Shown here: positions 7,978 to 16,124 of the stretch, piece by piece | Layout of the letters: each line of letters starts with the position of its first letter | Position numbering within the stretch: position 1 is the stretch's first letter | From: Planctomycetota bacterium | GTDB taxonomy: Bacteria > Planctomycetota > Phycisphaerae > WQYP01 | Direction of reading: 5' to 3' | Length of the DNA: 43,067 nucleotides | Assembly (NCBI GenBank): GCA_021790385.1 | Contig: JAJYDW010000033.1 | Span: forward strand, 1-43,067 | The notes under the pieces: generated by a model | Database searches by the model: none | The model's input: the letters and a program-made list of their open reading frames with translations, nothing else | What the model was told of the DNA's origin: nothing | Made by a program: the position numbers and the translations under genes

Positions 7978-8796
7978 TTATGCCGCGGCAGACCGGTGTG
8001 CGACTACCGTGGTCGGACGACGCAGCAGTGTTACCAGCGTGTTCCGCAGTTCTTCGCCGGTCAGGCCACGGGTTAATTGCCCACGCTCCGCAATGCTGAT
8101 GGTGCCCGTTTCTTCACTTACGATAATCACCACCGCATCCGTTTCCTGGGCCAGGCCCAACCCGGCCCGATGGCGGGCACCCATTTCCTGGCTGAGTTCG
8201 CCGCCTTCCGCCAATGGAAACTGTACCCCAGCGGCAACAATTTTTCCTTCCCGGATCACCACCCCCATATCATGCAGCAACGATCCCGGCCAGAAAATAG
8301 TGTCCAGCAGTTCGGCGCTTAAATCGGCATTGAGCGTGGTACCATTTTCCGTAAGCCCCGCCAGGCCGACATCCCGTTCCACCGCGATTAAAGCACCGAT
8401 GCGGTTGCGCGCACAATATTCCACCGATTCGCAGAGCATATCCACCGTTTTGCGGGCCGAGCCGGCATTGGGCCGAAACAACCGCGTTTCGCCCAGGCGG
8501 ATCAGGGCTCGACGCAATTCCGGTTGAAACACCACGACAATGGCAAAGCTGGTAAATACCAGCAGCCGACTGAACAAAAATTCCACCCGCAATAGCTTAT
8601 CGCCACCCAGCCGGATAATGGTATAGGCGATCAACAAAAATAAACCCACGCCCTTGATTAACCTGGCTCCGCGGGTGCCACGCAGGAATTCCAGCACCGA
8701 ATACACCACCACCCCGATCAGCAGCATTTCCAACAATACCACCCACCACTGATGAGCGGTAAGTCGGCGGAGGTAATTGTGTAAAAATCCGGGCAT
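7978..8796 (-). CDS. cdaA: Diadenylate cyclase CdaA with altered DGA motif
   Basis: The protein has 272 residues from ATG 8796. This start is favoured because GGGAACGACG precedes it and membrane segments follow soon; ATG 8808 and longer starts exist. CdaA makes cyclic di-AMP from two ATP. About three membrane helices lie in residues 17-95, followed by the DAC domain. The RHR motif (Gly-Ala-Arg208-His-Arg-Ala) and the VSEETG segment are intact. The catalytic DGA motif, normally within LHDGA, is LLHDMG here (Asp176-Met177-Gly178): the metal-binding Asp remains, but Gly-Ala is Met-Gly. A possible -10 (TACAAT on the minus strand, 8918-8923) lies upstream without a good -35. Identity as CdaA is clear; full activity is not assured. 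Confidence 0.92.
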   Translation of the reverse strand: MPGFLHNYLRRLTAHQWWVVLLEMLLIGVVVYSVLEFLRGTRGARLIKGVGLFLLIAYTIIRLGGDKLLRVEFLFSRLLVFTSFAIVVVFQPELRRALIRLGETRLFRPNAGSARKTVDMLCESVEYCARNRIGALIAVERDVGLAGLTENGTTLNADLSAELLDTIFWPGSLLHDMGVVIREGKIVAAGVQFPLAEGGELSQEMGARHRAGLGLAQETDAVVIIVSEETGTISIAERGQLTRGLTGEELRNTLVTLLRRPTTVVAHRSAAA

Positions 8797-9071
8797 CGTC
8801 GTTCCCATGAGTATAACCGACCCGCAGGATATTTCCGTCATTTTAGCTGCCTGCTCCACAGCCCAGGCCAACACCGGTCTTTTGTTGGCAAGCTCTTCCC
8901 TGATTTTATCGGCTTAAATTGTATCTTGCCCGGTCATAAAATTTCAGCGCAATGCGGCATCATCACCGGCCGACACACAACGTCCGAAACCATACTCCAT
9001 CCGCCGAACTTCATCACCCGTCAGGCAAGGCCATGGCAACCCGTTCCGGCAGCCTGCCAGTTACTACGGAT

Positions 9072-9473
9072 TTACCTCTCCGCGGGCACTTTTGTGCCAC
9101 AAGCACCTGCGGCACACCGGCGGTGCCGCGCTACCCAGCGGTAAACCTTACCCAATAACAAGTGAGCTGCGGACAGATGGCCAACAAAGGCCAGTGGCCG
9201 GCTCCACCAGAAATACCGGGCAATTTCCAACAAGGCATCGGCACCACCAAACACTTGTCCGTTGGGCTGCAGCAGTCGCATTTCTGTAAGCAACTGCTCT
9301 TCAGACAAACCGAGCTGCGTCCGCACCCAGGGAGTTTGCAGCGGCAACAAGACGAATTGTCTGCTGGCCAGCAGCTTTTGACTGCGTTTGGCCCAGGTTA
9401 TGCAGAACGTGCAGTCCCCATCGTAAAGCACCCATCCCGCCACTTTTTCGCTATTTGCAGGTTCAGTATGCAC
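9072..9473 (-). CDS. DUF393 (DCC-motif) thiol-oxidoreductase-like protein
   Basis: This 133-residue protein starts at GTG; no ATG is available before the motif. The motif WVLYDGDCTFCI near residues 14-25 is the hallmark of the DUF393/DCC family, small thioredoxin-like proteins with a C-x-x-C-type site (here Asp-Cys-Thr-Phe-Cys). Further family features are the aromatic stretch EIARYFWWSRPL and the C-terminal YRWVARHRRC. The substrate is unknown for most members. It lies upstream of cdaA in the same direction, with a gap of about 275 bases, so it is probably a separate unit. The 341 bases upstream separate it from the divergent protease gene. Confidence 0.85.
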   Translation of the reverse strand: MHTEPANSEKVAGWVLYDGDCTFCITWAKRSQKLLASRQFVLLPLQTPWVRTQLGLSEEQLLTEMRLLQPNGQVFGGADALLEIARYFWWSRPLAFVGHLSAAHLLLGKVYRWVARHRRCAAGACGTKVPAER

Positions 9474-9862
9474 AGAAATATCCGTTAACTATCGTTATCT
9501 GCAGCCCGTAATTTTAACCGCCTGTCAGCCGGCTTCCAAACTTCATGACGGCGCTGGCGAATCGTAGCCAGGTCTGTGCGTCAAACGCGCACAGAGTCTC
9601 CAAGAACCTCCGCAGTTCCCACCAGCCGCGAAGGCAATCACCGCGGCATGGCCGCCCACAAATTATTCATTCCATAAGCCAACGTCGCCAACGGCTTGCA
9701 CCCCTGTCTTGAGCCTGGGGATGCGGAAATATCCTCTCCCCCTGGCTTATGTTCATCTATAACATTTGACAGCACCTGGGGGATGGATAAGCTTCAGGTC
9801 TGGTCAGCGTCGCCGTGAGTGTGGCTGGCCGTAAATTCACGAACGGTTACAAAATTCGTACC
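9474..9862. other. Divergent intergenic region
   Basis: There is no gene between the DUF393 gene (-) and the M48 protease gene (+). An exact TTGACA lies at 9766-9771 on the plus strand, but the bases 16-17 downstream (TAAGCT/AAGCTT) make a poor -10, so I do not call a promoter. No tRNA or strong hairpin is seen. Confidence 0.4.
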
Positions 9863-11149
9863 ATGGTGCAGTTGCTCTTATTAATTGCCGGCTCCTTCGT
9901 GGTGGCCTGGGTGTGGGCGCTGGCGGCGAACCACTGGGCCATGCGTGCCTGGCGGAAAACCGCCGACGAGCATTGGACGCAGCGAGCGCGGGCTTTATTT
10001 CCAGCCCGCGCGGGCGCGGGACTGCAATTGGTGCTTATTCCGACGATTTTGGCGCTTGCCGAGAGCAGATTCATTCTGCACAGATACGGTTGGCCCACGG
10101 CAGCCATGGCTGCCACCACGTGCACAGGCGTTTTGCTGGCCAACCGCCGCATGGGCCAGCAGATCTACGGCCGGGCACGGCCGTTTTCTCGCGCACCGCT
10201 TTTCTCGTTTGTGAGGATTCTGGCCTTAAGTCCGTGGATACTTCTGATTGCCGGCATTTTTGTGATGCCCTCAGATTTAGGCCCCGACACATTTCTGGCG
10301 GCGGCAGGAATACTGCTGTGGTTTCTGTTGCTGACATTGGGAACCTGGTGGCAGATACTATACCGGCTGGGCCTGCTGCGTGATGCGGACCAGCAACTGC
10401 GAGCCCGTATAAACACCCTGGCGGCGCAGATGAACGTACGGGTTCGCCGGGTGTGGATATTCGAAAGCTGGATGGCCAATGGCTACGCGAGTCCGATCAC
10501 CCGTGAGGTGCTGCTGACCTCTGCGCTTTGCGAAAAGCTGCCACCGACCGAACTTATGGCGGTCTGCGCTCACGAGCTCGCCCATCTGGGGGAATCGCGC
10601 TGGGTTAAATTCCGGCGACATACTGCCTTTCTGGCCTTTTACCCGCTGGTGTTTGCTAACCCCATCGCCGCAAACTTTCCCATTGGAGAGTTGCTGGCAA
10701 TAGTCTGGGCCACCCTTGCCCTGCTGGCGCTGGTGCTTAGCCAGCGCGTGGCCAGGCGGATGGAAGTGCGTGCTGACTTCTGTGCCGCGGAAAACGCGGC
10801 GGATCAGGCAACCTATGCGCGGGCCTTGGAGCGCATCTATCAGATCAATTTGATACCGGCCGTCATGTCCGGCCGTCGCCGGATACACCCACACCTGTAT
10901 GACCGCATGCTGGCCGCCGGCGTCACGCCCGATTATCCCAGGCCGTTGCCGCCGCGCCACTTCACGGCCGCGACGTGGATACAGTTGGCACTGCTATTTT
11001 TGCTGGCTATGCACGTCCATTCCTCTGTCACCATAAGTGCATCGTCGAAGCCGCAGTGGATCACCCCCAGCGGTGGCCACCAAGGTGCGCAGCAGCAGCA
11101 ACCTGAACGTCATGGAACGCAACAGGGACCCAAGGAGTTTCATATATGA
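9863..11149 (+). CDS. M48-family membrane zinc metalloprotease
   Basis: The protein has 428 residues from ATG 9863, directly before the first membrane helix; a GTG at 9815 is the longest option. Zinc-binding motif CAHELAHLGES (HExxH) lies in the middle, and the likely third ligand is the Glu in RRMEVRADFCAAENAA, a layout typical of the Ste24/HtpX (M48) group. Hydrophobic segments occur before the motif (VQLLLLIAGSFVVAWVWALA, the region around LSPWILLIAGIFVM, and FLLLTLGTWWQILY) and after it (LLAIVWATLALLALVL and ALLFLLAMHVHSS). The catalytic face is probably cytoplasmic. The C terminus is polar and Gln-rich. A role in membrane-protein quality control is inferred from the family only. Confidence 0.85.
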   Translation: MVQLLLLIAGSFVVAWVWALAANHWAMRAWRKTADEHWTQRARALFPARAGAGLQLVLIPTILALAESRFILHRYGWPTAAMAATTCTGVLLANRRMGQQIYGRARPFSRAPLFSFVRILALSPWILLIAGIFVMPSDLGPDTFLAAAGILLWFLLLTLGTWWQILYRLGLLRDADQQLRARINTLAAQMNVRVRRVWIFESWMANGYASPITREVLLTSALCEKLPPTELMAVCAHELAHLGESRWVKFRRHTAFLAFYPLVFANPIAANFPIGELLAIVWATLALLALVLSQRVARRMEVRADFCAAENAADQATYARALERIYQINLIPAVMSGRRRIHPHLYDRMLAAGVTPDYPRPLPPRHFTAATWIQLALLFLLAMHVHSSVTISASSKPQWITPSGGHQGAQQQQPERHGTQQGPKEFHI

Positions 11150-11382
11150 TTCGTGTACATTCTGCCCGTAAAAATAAGCATGTTTCGTCGCGACGCTCAT
11201 GGCCTTGCATGTTGGGCAACATGCCAAATTCTCAAGAGATGATGGATGCGGTATCTTCCGCTGCGTGTCCGAAGCGGAATTGCAGACCCAGCGAAGCATG
11301 CGCAACGGTGCCAACGGCAGTGTTGCACCAAAGTTTGTCGATAGTTGCGCCTTGGCCCACAGGGTATGTCTTCCAGTTCTGA
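11146..11382 (+). CDS. Possible small or decayed gene
   Basis: An AAGGAG at good spacing precedes an ATG that overlaps the protease stop (ATGA). That arrangement is normally a real, coupled gene. The 78-residue product, however, resembles nothing and has an unconvincing composition. Just downstream a second frame (about 11199-11399, with GCGIFRCVSEAELQTQR) looks more protein-like. A frameshifted remnant is one reading; chance is another. Confidence 0.28.
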   Translation: MIRVHSARKNKHVSSRRSWPCMLGNMPNSQEMMDAVSSAACPKRNCRPSEACATVPTAVLHQSLSIVAPWPTGYVFQF

Positions 11383-11395
11383 TTTTGGTGAAACA

Positions 11396-11827
11396 ATGAC
11401 TCCTTCCTTCAAGGTCCGATTCACGGCGGCGATGGTCCATCTGCTGGGACCGGTGATGCTTTTTGTGCCGGGTCTGGCGGTGTGGTTTTATGCCCAGGAT
11501 CGCTGCGATTGGCTGGCGGCACACGCGCGTCGGGCGGCCGGCTTTCAAGCGTTCATTTTTGCCGGGTATATGGTGGTGGCACCCACAATTCCGCTGGCAG
11601 GTCCGGCGTTTTTCCGATTCCGGCCGGGGTCGATCGTGCCGAGTGTACCGCATATTGTGTGGCAACATCCGATGGCGGCGCTCTTGGTTTACGGCGGAAC
11701 TGTGGTTTTTAACGGCCTGCAATGGGCCTCCGTGGTACTGAGTCTGGCAAGCTCGCTGGCGGCCATACTGGGAACTCATTGCACGTATCCTACCTGGCCG
11801 CGGCTGACACGGAGGACTCTCGCATGA
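11396..11827 (+). CDS. DUF4870-like membrane protein
   Basis: The protein has 143 residues from ATG 11396, with GGTGA upstream; ATG 11366 would add 10. The opening MVHLLGPVMLFVPGLAVWFY, then a conserved-type loop DWLAAHARRAAGFQ, resembles DUF4870 (HLxG...W..K.....VDEHAREALNFQ). Two or three more hydrophobic stretches follow (FIFAGYMVVAPTIPLAG; LQWASVVLSLASSLAAILG). DUF4870 members are small membrane proteins of unknown function. A loop enlarged by about 25 residues, rich in Phe, Arg and Pro, separates the helices. The stop overlaps the next start (ATGA), so both genes are translated together. Confidence 0.72.
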   Translation: MTPSFKVRFTAAMVHLLGPVMLFVPGLAVWFYAQDRCDWLAAHARRAAGFQAFIFAGYMVVAPTIPLAGPAFFRFRPGSIVPSVPHIVWQHPMAALLVYGGTVVFNGLQWASVVLSLASSLAAILGTHCTYPTWPRLTRRTLA

Positions 11828-13509
11828 CAACTTCCCGGCGGCAAGGATGGTTAGCGCTGGCCATTTATGGCCTGGCCGCCGCAGTTCTGCTGGTGCTGCC
11901 GACGCGACTGCACCTGCATAATACCATCATCGGTTCGCCGGGGTTTCTTTTCCTCTGGATGTATTCCTGGTGGCCATGGGCGATAATTCACGGCTTTAAC
12001 CCCCTTTACACCCAGCAAATTTGGGTTCCAGGCGGCCAGAATCTGCTGTGGGTTACATCCATTCCCAGCGTATCTATCGTCATGGCACCGGTTACACTGC
12101 TGTGGGGTCCGCTGGCCAGCTACAACCTGGTGGTGGTGTTGGCTCCGGCGCTAGGTGCCTGGAGCGCGTACCTGTTGGGGCGGGAAATGACCGGCAAATT
12201 CATGCCAGCTCTTTTTGGCGGGTGGGTGTTTGGGTTTTCCGGCTATGAATTCGGCCATCTGCTTGGTGAAGTCAACATGTTTGTTACCTTCGCTATCCCG
12301 TTGCTGGTCTGGATTTATATGCTTCACTGGAAGGGCAAAATTGGCCGCAGGTGGTATATCCTGCTGGCTACGGTGCTGCTGGTTTTTCAGTTCGGGGTCT
12401 CCACAGAGGTATTTGCGACATTGCTGCTGTTTGGCCTGCTGGCGATTGTGGCGGCCATGGCGTTTGCACCGACTGGCGACCAACGCCGCCGGCATCTGGC
12501 CGCTCTGGGAACCACCGTGGCCGCGATTCTACTGGCCACAGTGCTTTTAGCCCCCTGCTGGTACTACGTATTTTTGGTCCATTATGTGCATGGGTTTATT
12601 CTGTCACCCAGGGTCATCGTGGCGGATCCTTTCAACTATGTGATTCCAACCAACATCAACTGGCTGGGCCACCTGGCACAATCATGGATCGGACCGGCTC
12701 ATTGGCTGGCCCGCTGGCAGGGGCGCAGTTACGAACAGGATGCTTACCTTGGCCTGCCTTTGTTGGGAATCGTGCTGTTATTCCTGCGGGAATTTATCCA
12801 TCAGAAAAGCATACATGTTCTGATTTTCATGCTGGCCGTGGTTTTTGTGGCCAGCCTCGGGCCGCGGCTGCACGTGCCGGTTCACATTCCGGCTATTCCT
12901 TTGCCCTGGCAAGCCTTGGTGCATCTGCCGCTGCTGGACAAGGCCTTGCCGGCCCGATTCAGCTTATACGTATCTCTGGCGGTGGCCATGATTGGAGCCT
13001 GGTGGATGGCCTGTTCACAACAAGGCCGGTGGGCCAAAGTGGCATGGGCGGCAGCCACGATTGTATTTATGATGCCCTGCACGTGGACCCACAGTTGGCG
13101 ATATCGTGTGCCCAACCCGGGCTTTTTTACTTCGCCGGCGCTGGATCGTTATATTCCGCAGGGCACCACGGTGTTGATTTTTCCGGATGGCTTCAAGGGA
13201 AGAGCCATGTACTGGCAGGCGGAAAGCAATTTCCGCTTTGCCATGGCCGGCGGATACATTGGTACGCAAGTGCCCCGCGGCTATGCCACATCCGCGGCCC
13301 AGGGAGCTTTGGCCAACGGCCCGGATTATGCGAATCAGCGAGCTATTGAGGAATTTCTCATCCATCACCATGTTGGTGCCGTGATTGTTCCAGCAGCGGA
13401 CTGGCCCGCAGCAACTGCACCATACGCTTTCCTGCACACCCAGCCGATAATCAGCGGCAGAGTTCGGCTGTATCTGCTGCGGCGAGCAAAGCCGGATGCG
13501 GTGCCATAA
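11824..13509 (+). CDS. Polytopic membrane protein, GT-C/YfhO-like
   Basis: This 561-residue protein is placed at ATG 11824 by a GGAGGA about 10 bases upstream and by the ATGA overlap with the DUF4870-like gene. About ten to twelve membrane helices span residues 10-440, followed by a soluble C-terminal region of about 120 residues (from YRVPNPGFFTSPALDRYIPQ). The N-terminal pattern (LWMYSWWPWAIIHGFNPLYT, then a proline-rich loop and YNLVVVLAPALGAWSAYLLGR) fits a large family of lipid-linked sugar transferase-like GT-C or YfhO-type proteins. The usual acidic residue of the first loop is not obvious here. A transferase role in cell-envelope glycosylation is therefore inference. Family membership is moderately supported. 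Confidence 0.7.
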   Translation: MTTSRRQGWLALAIYGLAAAVLLVLPTRLHLHNTIIGSPGFLFLWMYSWWPWAIIHGFNPLYTQQIWVPGGQNLLWVTSIPSVSIVMAPVTLLWGPLASYNLVVVLAPALGAWSAYLLGREMTGKFMPALFGGWVFGFSGYEFGHLLGEVNMFVTFAIPLLVWIYMLHWKGKIGRRWYILLATVLLVFQFGVSTEVFATLLLFGLLAIVAAMAFAPTGDQRRRHLAALGTTVAAILLATVLLAPCWYYVFLVHYVHGFILSPRVIVADPFNYVIPTNINWLGHLAQSWIGPAHWLARWQGRSYEQDAYLGLPLLGIVLLFLREFIHQKSIHVLIFMLAVVFVASLGPRLHVPVHIPAIPLPWQALVHLPLLDKALPARFSLYVSLAVAMIGAWWMACSQQGRWAKVAWAAATIVFMMPCTWTHSWRYRVPNPGFFTSPALDRYIPQGTTVLIFPDGFKGRAMYWQAESNFRFAMAGGYIGTQVPRGYATSAAQGALANGPDYANQRAIEEFLIHHHVGAVIVPAADWPAATAPYAFLHTQPIISGRVRLYLLRRAKPDAVP

Positions 13510-13561
13510 CCATCAGCAAGTGAAATAACGGGCCACCATTGACCGACAAATAAAGCCCAAC

Positions 13562-13948
13562 CTACCCGCAGCACATGTTGTAGAAGAATTCTTCTTTAAC
13601 AATTTTGCCGTCTTTGACGGTGTAGAGGGCGGCTTCCTCAAGATCAAACCGTTTACCGACCATTGGGCCATTTTTCGCGGTTAAGTTGAGTTTGAAGCCG
13701 ACGATGAAGCGGTCGCCATGCGGCCAGGGACCCGTCACCAGGCACTGATGAATGTCATGTTCCTGGAGGAACCGTACAGTTTTTTCCCGCGCTGCGGCAA
13801 TGCCATCCGGGCACTCTCGGCCCGGAGGCATGGAAACCGCTTCCACGCTTACAATATTCGGACTGTAAAGCGTATCCACCGCCTCCAGCCAGCGACCTTG
13901 CTTGGTCAAGTCCACAAGTTTCTTACCAACTTCCAAAGTGCTATCCAT
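13562..13948 (-). CDS. SnoaL-like (NTF2-fold) protein
   Basis: The protein has 128 residues from ATG 13948, with CAGGAG about 7 bases upstream. The sequence has the NTF2/SnoaL cone-fold layout: a helix (EVGKKLVDLTKQGRWLEAVDTLYSPNIVSVEA), then alternating strands ending in AALYTVKDGKIVKEEFFY. Such proteins may be isomerases, hydrolases or binding proteins; catalytic residues cannot be assigned here. It is the last gene of the arsR operon, with 83 bases before it. It converges with the GT-C-like gene (52-base spacer, no clear terminator). Confidence 0.82.
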   Translation of the reverse strand: MDSTLEVGKKLVDLTKQGRWLEAVDTLYSPNIVSVEAVSMPPGRECPDGIAAAREKTVRFLQEHDIHQCLVTGPWPHGDRFIVGFKLNLTAKNGPMVGKRFDLEEAALYTVKDGKIVKEEFFYNMCCG

Positions 13949-14031
13949 GATGAACTCCTGAAAAAACACCAATATTCTTACACAAAACAATGTCATTTAT
14001 AACGGCTCTTAGCTGCGGGGCAATCTTAAGT

Positions 14032-14532
14032 CTACGCGCCTGCGTGGGACAGGCCCATAGCTTTCCGCCAGATTGCCAATTGCCCGCAATGGTAAGATCG
14101 GTGGTTGACGACCCCAACCAGGGCAGAACCGAGAGTCGGAATGAACTTTGACAAGACCGGGTCTGGGTTCTTTGCCGCGAAATCTGAATCGGACTTTTCC
14201 TTTAAATACGTGACAATCCGGGCTGTGGTTTTCGCCAAACTATCCATGTAAAAGGCTTTCGATTTATAGACCTGGCGATCGGGACAGGGGGTCGAACCTA
14301 TTCCATAAATGCTCCACCAGTTAGCATCCAGGGCAGTTGGCAATGGCAGGCCAAGCACACCACCAACGACTTTCTGCTCAATAGCCAAGAGATGTCCGAG
14401 TATCCAGGCCGGATGGTTCATTCCCTTGAGGGGCTGGACGGCCAACTGGTCATCGTGAATGGCAACCAATCTCGCAGGCAAAATATCCTGCTGATTGCGT
14501 TCAAGGCTTGACCATAACGCATCCTTCAACAT
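14032..14532 (-). CDS. DinB-family putative metal-dependent protein
   Basis: This 166-residue four-helix DinB/DUF664-type protein shows the expected histidines: MNHPAWILGHLLAIEQ near residues 38-53, and NHRSYHCGQLAIWRKAMGL near the C terminus, where HxxxH binds the metal in this family. Family members include thiol S-transferases acting in detoxification; the substrate here is unknown. The start has no SD. AAGTATACTT, a perfect 10-base palindrome (14535-14544), lies just upstream. It lies 33 bases after the SRPBCC gene, inside the arsR operon. Confidence 0.85.
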   Translation of the reverse strand: MLKDALWSSLERNQQDILPARLVAIHDDQLAVQPLKGMNHPAWILGHLLAIEQKVVGGVLGLPLPTALDANWWSIYGIGSTPCPDRQVYKSKAFYMDSLAKTTARIVTYLKEKSDSDFAAKNPDPVLSKFIPTLGSALVGVVNHRSYHCGQLAIWRKAMGLSHAGA

Positions 14533-14565
14533 GGAAGTATACTTTTAAGTACATGACAATAGATT

Positions 14566-15027
14566 TTAACCACGTTTCGCCGCCGATTCCAAAGCACGCC
14601 CCTTAACACGTGACGAGATGTATTCCCAACCCCCGTTAGCACCTTTGCGGTGTTCGGGTGCAATATCGCCGATGGCCCGATGCAACAGCGCGAGCCGCGT
14701 TTGGCCTGATAATTCCGTCAGCCGATACTGCACATGGGAAATTACCGGGTAGGACATGAACATGGGACCGGTGATTTCCAAAAGCGTCGGCGGTTTAATC
14801 ACCTGCACCTGCCCCCAAAAATGACCGGCATTGTTGCCCAGATCACGATACCAACGCCCTCCGGGCCAAGGCTCAAGTATCATCGGCATCGGAGTACCAT
14901 CGGGGCGGTCTGCGGCCGGGCCTAATTGTTCCAGCAAAGCCGCGAAAACGATCGCCATCGCTGCATTGATATCAATTTTCTTTTCAATATGGAGCAGGTA
15001 CTGCTCTGGCCAGGGGATGTCTAACAT
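14566..15027 (-). CDS. SRPBCC/AHSA1-family protein
   Basis: This 153-residue protein has an AGGAG in front of its start (10 bases). It follows the START/Bet v 1-like fold of the AHSA1 group: HIEKKIDINAAMAIVFAALLEQ at the start, PWPGGRWYRDLGNNAGHFWGQV, then ITGPMFMSYPVISHVQYRLTE and a C-terminal helix. Such proteins bind hydrophobic ligands in a deep cavity; none can be named here. AHSA1-like genes next to ArsR regulators are a widespread pairing. The gene starts 20 bases after arsR and is surely co-transcribed with it. Confidence 0.85.
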   Translation of the reverse strand: MLDIPWPEQYLLHIEKKIDINAAMAIVFAALLEQLGPAADRPDGTPMPMILEPWPGGRWYRDLGNNAGHFWGQVQVIKPPTLLEITGPMFMSYPVISHVQYRLTELSGQTRLALLHRAIGDIAPEHRKGANGGWEYISSRVKGRALESAAKRG

Positions 15028-15047
15028 GGTTACTCCTTTATAAAAAC

Positions 15048-15422
15048 TTACTTCTTGACTGGTCCCATCCGATATACACCGTCCCGCTCCTGAATAAGAA
15101 CGGCCTTGGCTTCGGCACGCTGCTTAACACGGTCCAGTTGATGTTGCCAGAGATGTTCAAACGTGGAGGCCCAATCGTGAATGGGTTTGAGCGGCGCAGC
15201 GTTTACACTGTAGAGCCGTTGCCGCCCGGCTCGCCGCACCCTGACCAACCCAACCTGTAACAGCACCCTTAGATGCTTGGAAACCTGAGGTTGATGCCAA
15301 CCCAGTGAATTTACCAGGTCATTGACTGGAAGTTCCCCAGTAGCCAACAGTCCCAGAACCTGCCGCCGACACGGTTCTGCAACCGCGTTAAAAGAATCGA
15401 AAGTAGTCGGTGCGCGTGCCAT
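15048..15422 (-). CDS. ArsR-family repressor, probably leaderless
   Basis: This winged-helix regulator has 124 residues from ATG 15422 (ATG 15428 gives two more). FNAVAEPCRRQVLGLLATGE, the recognition helix region HQPQVSKHLRVLLQVGLV and the wing VRRAGRQRLYSVN are typical ArsR/SmtB features. No metal-binding CxC motif is seen in the helices, so it probably senses something other than metal, as do other ArsR proteins paired with AHSA1 genes. The promoter places transcription start at about 15422, the A of this ATG. No SD exists upstream, so translation is probably leaderless. It heads the operon arsR-SRPBCC-DinB-SnoaL. Confidence 0.92.
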   Translation of the reverse strand: MARAPTTFDSFNAVAEPCRRQVLGLLATGELPVNDLVNSLGWHQPQVSKHLRVLLQVGLVRVRRAGRQRLYSVNAAPLKPIHDWASTFEHLWQHQLDRVKQRAEAKAVLIQERDGVYRMGPVKK

Positions 15423-15452
15423 ATCCATATTATATACCCATAATGGAATATG
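15420..15452. promoter_or_regulatory. Probable ArsR operator (imperfect inverted repeat)
   Basis: The arms CATATCCATATTA (15420-15432) and TAATGGAATATG (15441-15452) are reverse complements apart from small indels, with 8 bases between them. The repeat covers the -10, the spacer, the edge of the -35 and the start codons of arsR, so a bound dimer would block RNA polymerase. Autorepression is inferred from position and family. Confidence 0.6.
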
Positions 15453-15456
15453 TCAA
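15429..15456 (-). promoter_or_regulatory. Perfect consensus promoter of the arsR operon
   Basis: On the minus strand TTGACA (15451-15456) and TATAAT (15429-15434) are both exact sigma-70 consensus, 16 bases apart. The predicted start point is about 15422, which coincides with the arsR ATG. Confidence 0.82.
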
Positions 15457-15566
15457 GTGGCACGCCAAGCATTGCAGACCAGCGGCATCAGACGGGCATT
15501 GAGGCTGCACCAACTGGCGGTGTACTTTTCAGGAACTTTTAACGACAGGACCAACAGGTAATGCGG

Positions 15567-15986
15567 TTACGATTGGCTGCGCGCTGCAAATCTTCGCCAC
15601 GGAACCAGCGCTCGCACCCGGGCATCGCGCAAATACAGTCCCAGCCACACCAGAACCCCCACCGCTACCGGCAAAAGAAATATCGGCTGGCCAACACGTA
15701 CATGGCTGGCAGTGGCCCCGCCCAGGTAACCTGTCAAAAGAATTGCCCCCAACACCGCAGTTGGCGGCATGGCATACAGGATGGCACAAAAAACTTCCAA
15801 GGTGGCGATGACCGGCACCAGATGCGCGGAATATCCCAAAGCTTTGAATGTTGGCAGCATCGGGGCCGGATTTACCAGCGTCATCACGCCGCCGCCGCAC
15901 ATCAGCAAGATGATCAGGGCGCTGATAACCCATCCGGCCCAAAGAGCCTTGTTCGATCCGGTTATTACGGGTGTATCCTGTGGCAT
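15567..15986 (-). CDS. DoxX-like membrane protein
   Basis: The protein has 139 residues from ATG 15986, with GGAG upstream. Four hydrophobic segments match DoxX-like proteins: LWAGWVISALIILLMCGGGV, then NPAPMLPTFKALGYSAHLVPVIATLE, AVLGAILLTGYLGGATASH and FLLPVAVGVLVWLGLYLRD. The K-x-x-GY then E...C..LY spacing is typical. The function of these small quinone/thiol-linked membrane proteins is unclear. DoxX-like genes often accompany ArsR/AHSA1 stress operons, as here, but the arsR promoter lies between them, so it is a separate unit. Confidence 0.83.
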   Translation of the reverse strand: MPQDTPVITGSNKALWAGWVISALIILLMCGGGVMTLVNPAPMLPTFKALGYSAHLVPVIATLEVFCAILYAMPPTAVLGAILLTGYLGGATASHVRVGQPIFLLPVAVGVLVWLGLYLRDARVRALVPWRRFAARSQS

Positions 15987-16124
15987 AAGTGGTCTCCAAT
16001 AAATAAGCCGCAACCGCCGATATTTACGCCTTCATCGCGCTTGTGCTCAGGGGCGCACACTTTGGGCCTCGTCATATTCTATTCCTGCCGGCGAAATCGT
16101 GTAGTGTGGGTGTATTTGGTCATT

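Noticed and set aside
9766..9787. TTGACA upstream of the M48 protease as a promoter
   Set aside because: The sequence at the right distance is a poor -10 (TAAGCT, 3 of 6).
11722..11823. N-terminal extension of the GT-C-like protein
   Set aside because: The extension overlaps the DUF4870-like gene in another frame and is polar; the SD and ATGA overlap at 11824 mark the true start.
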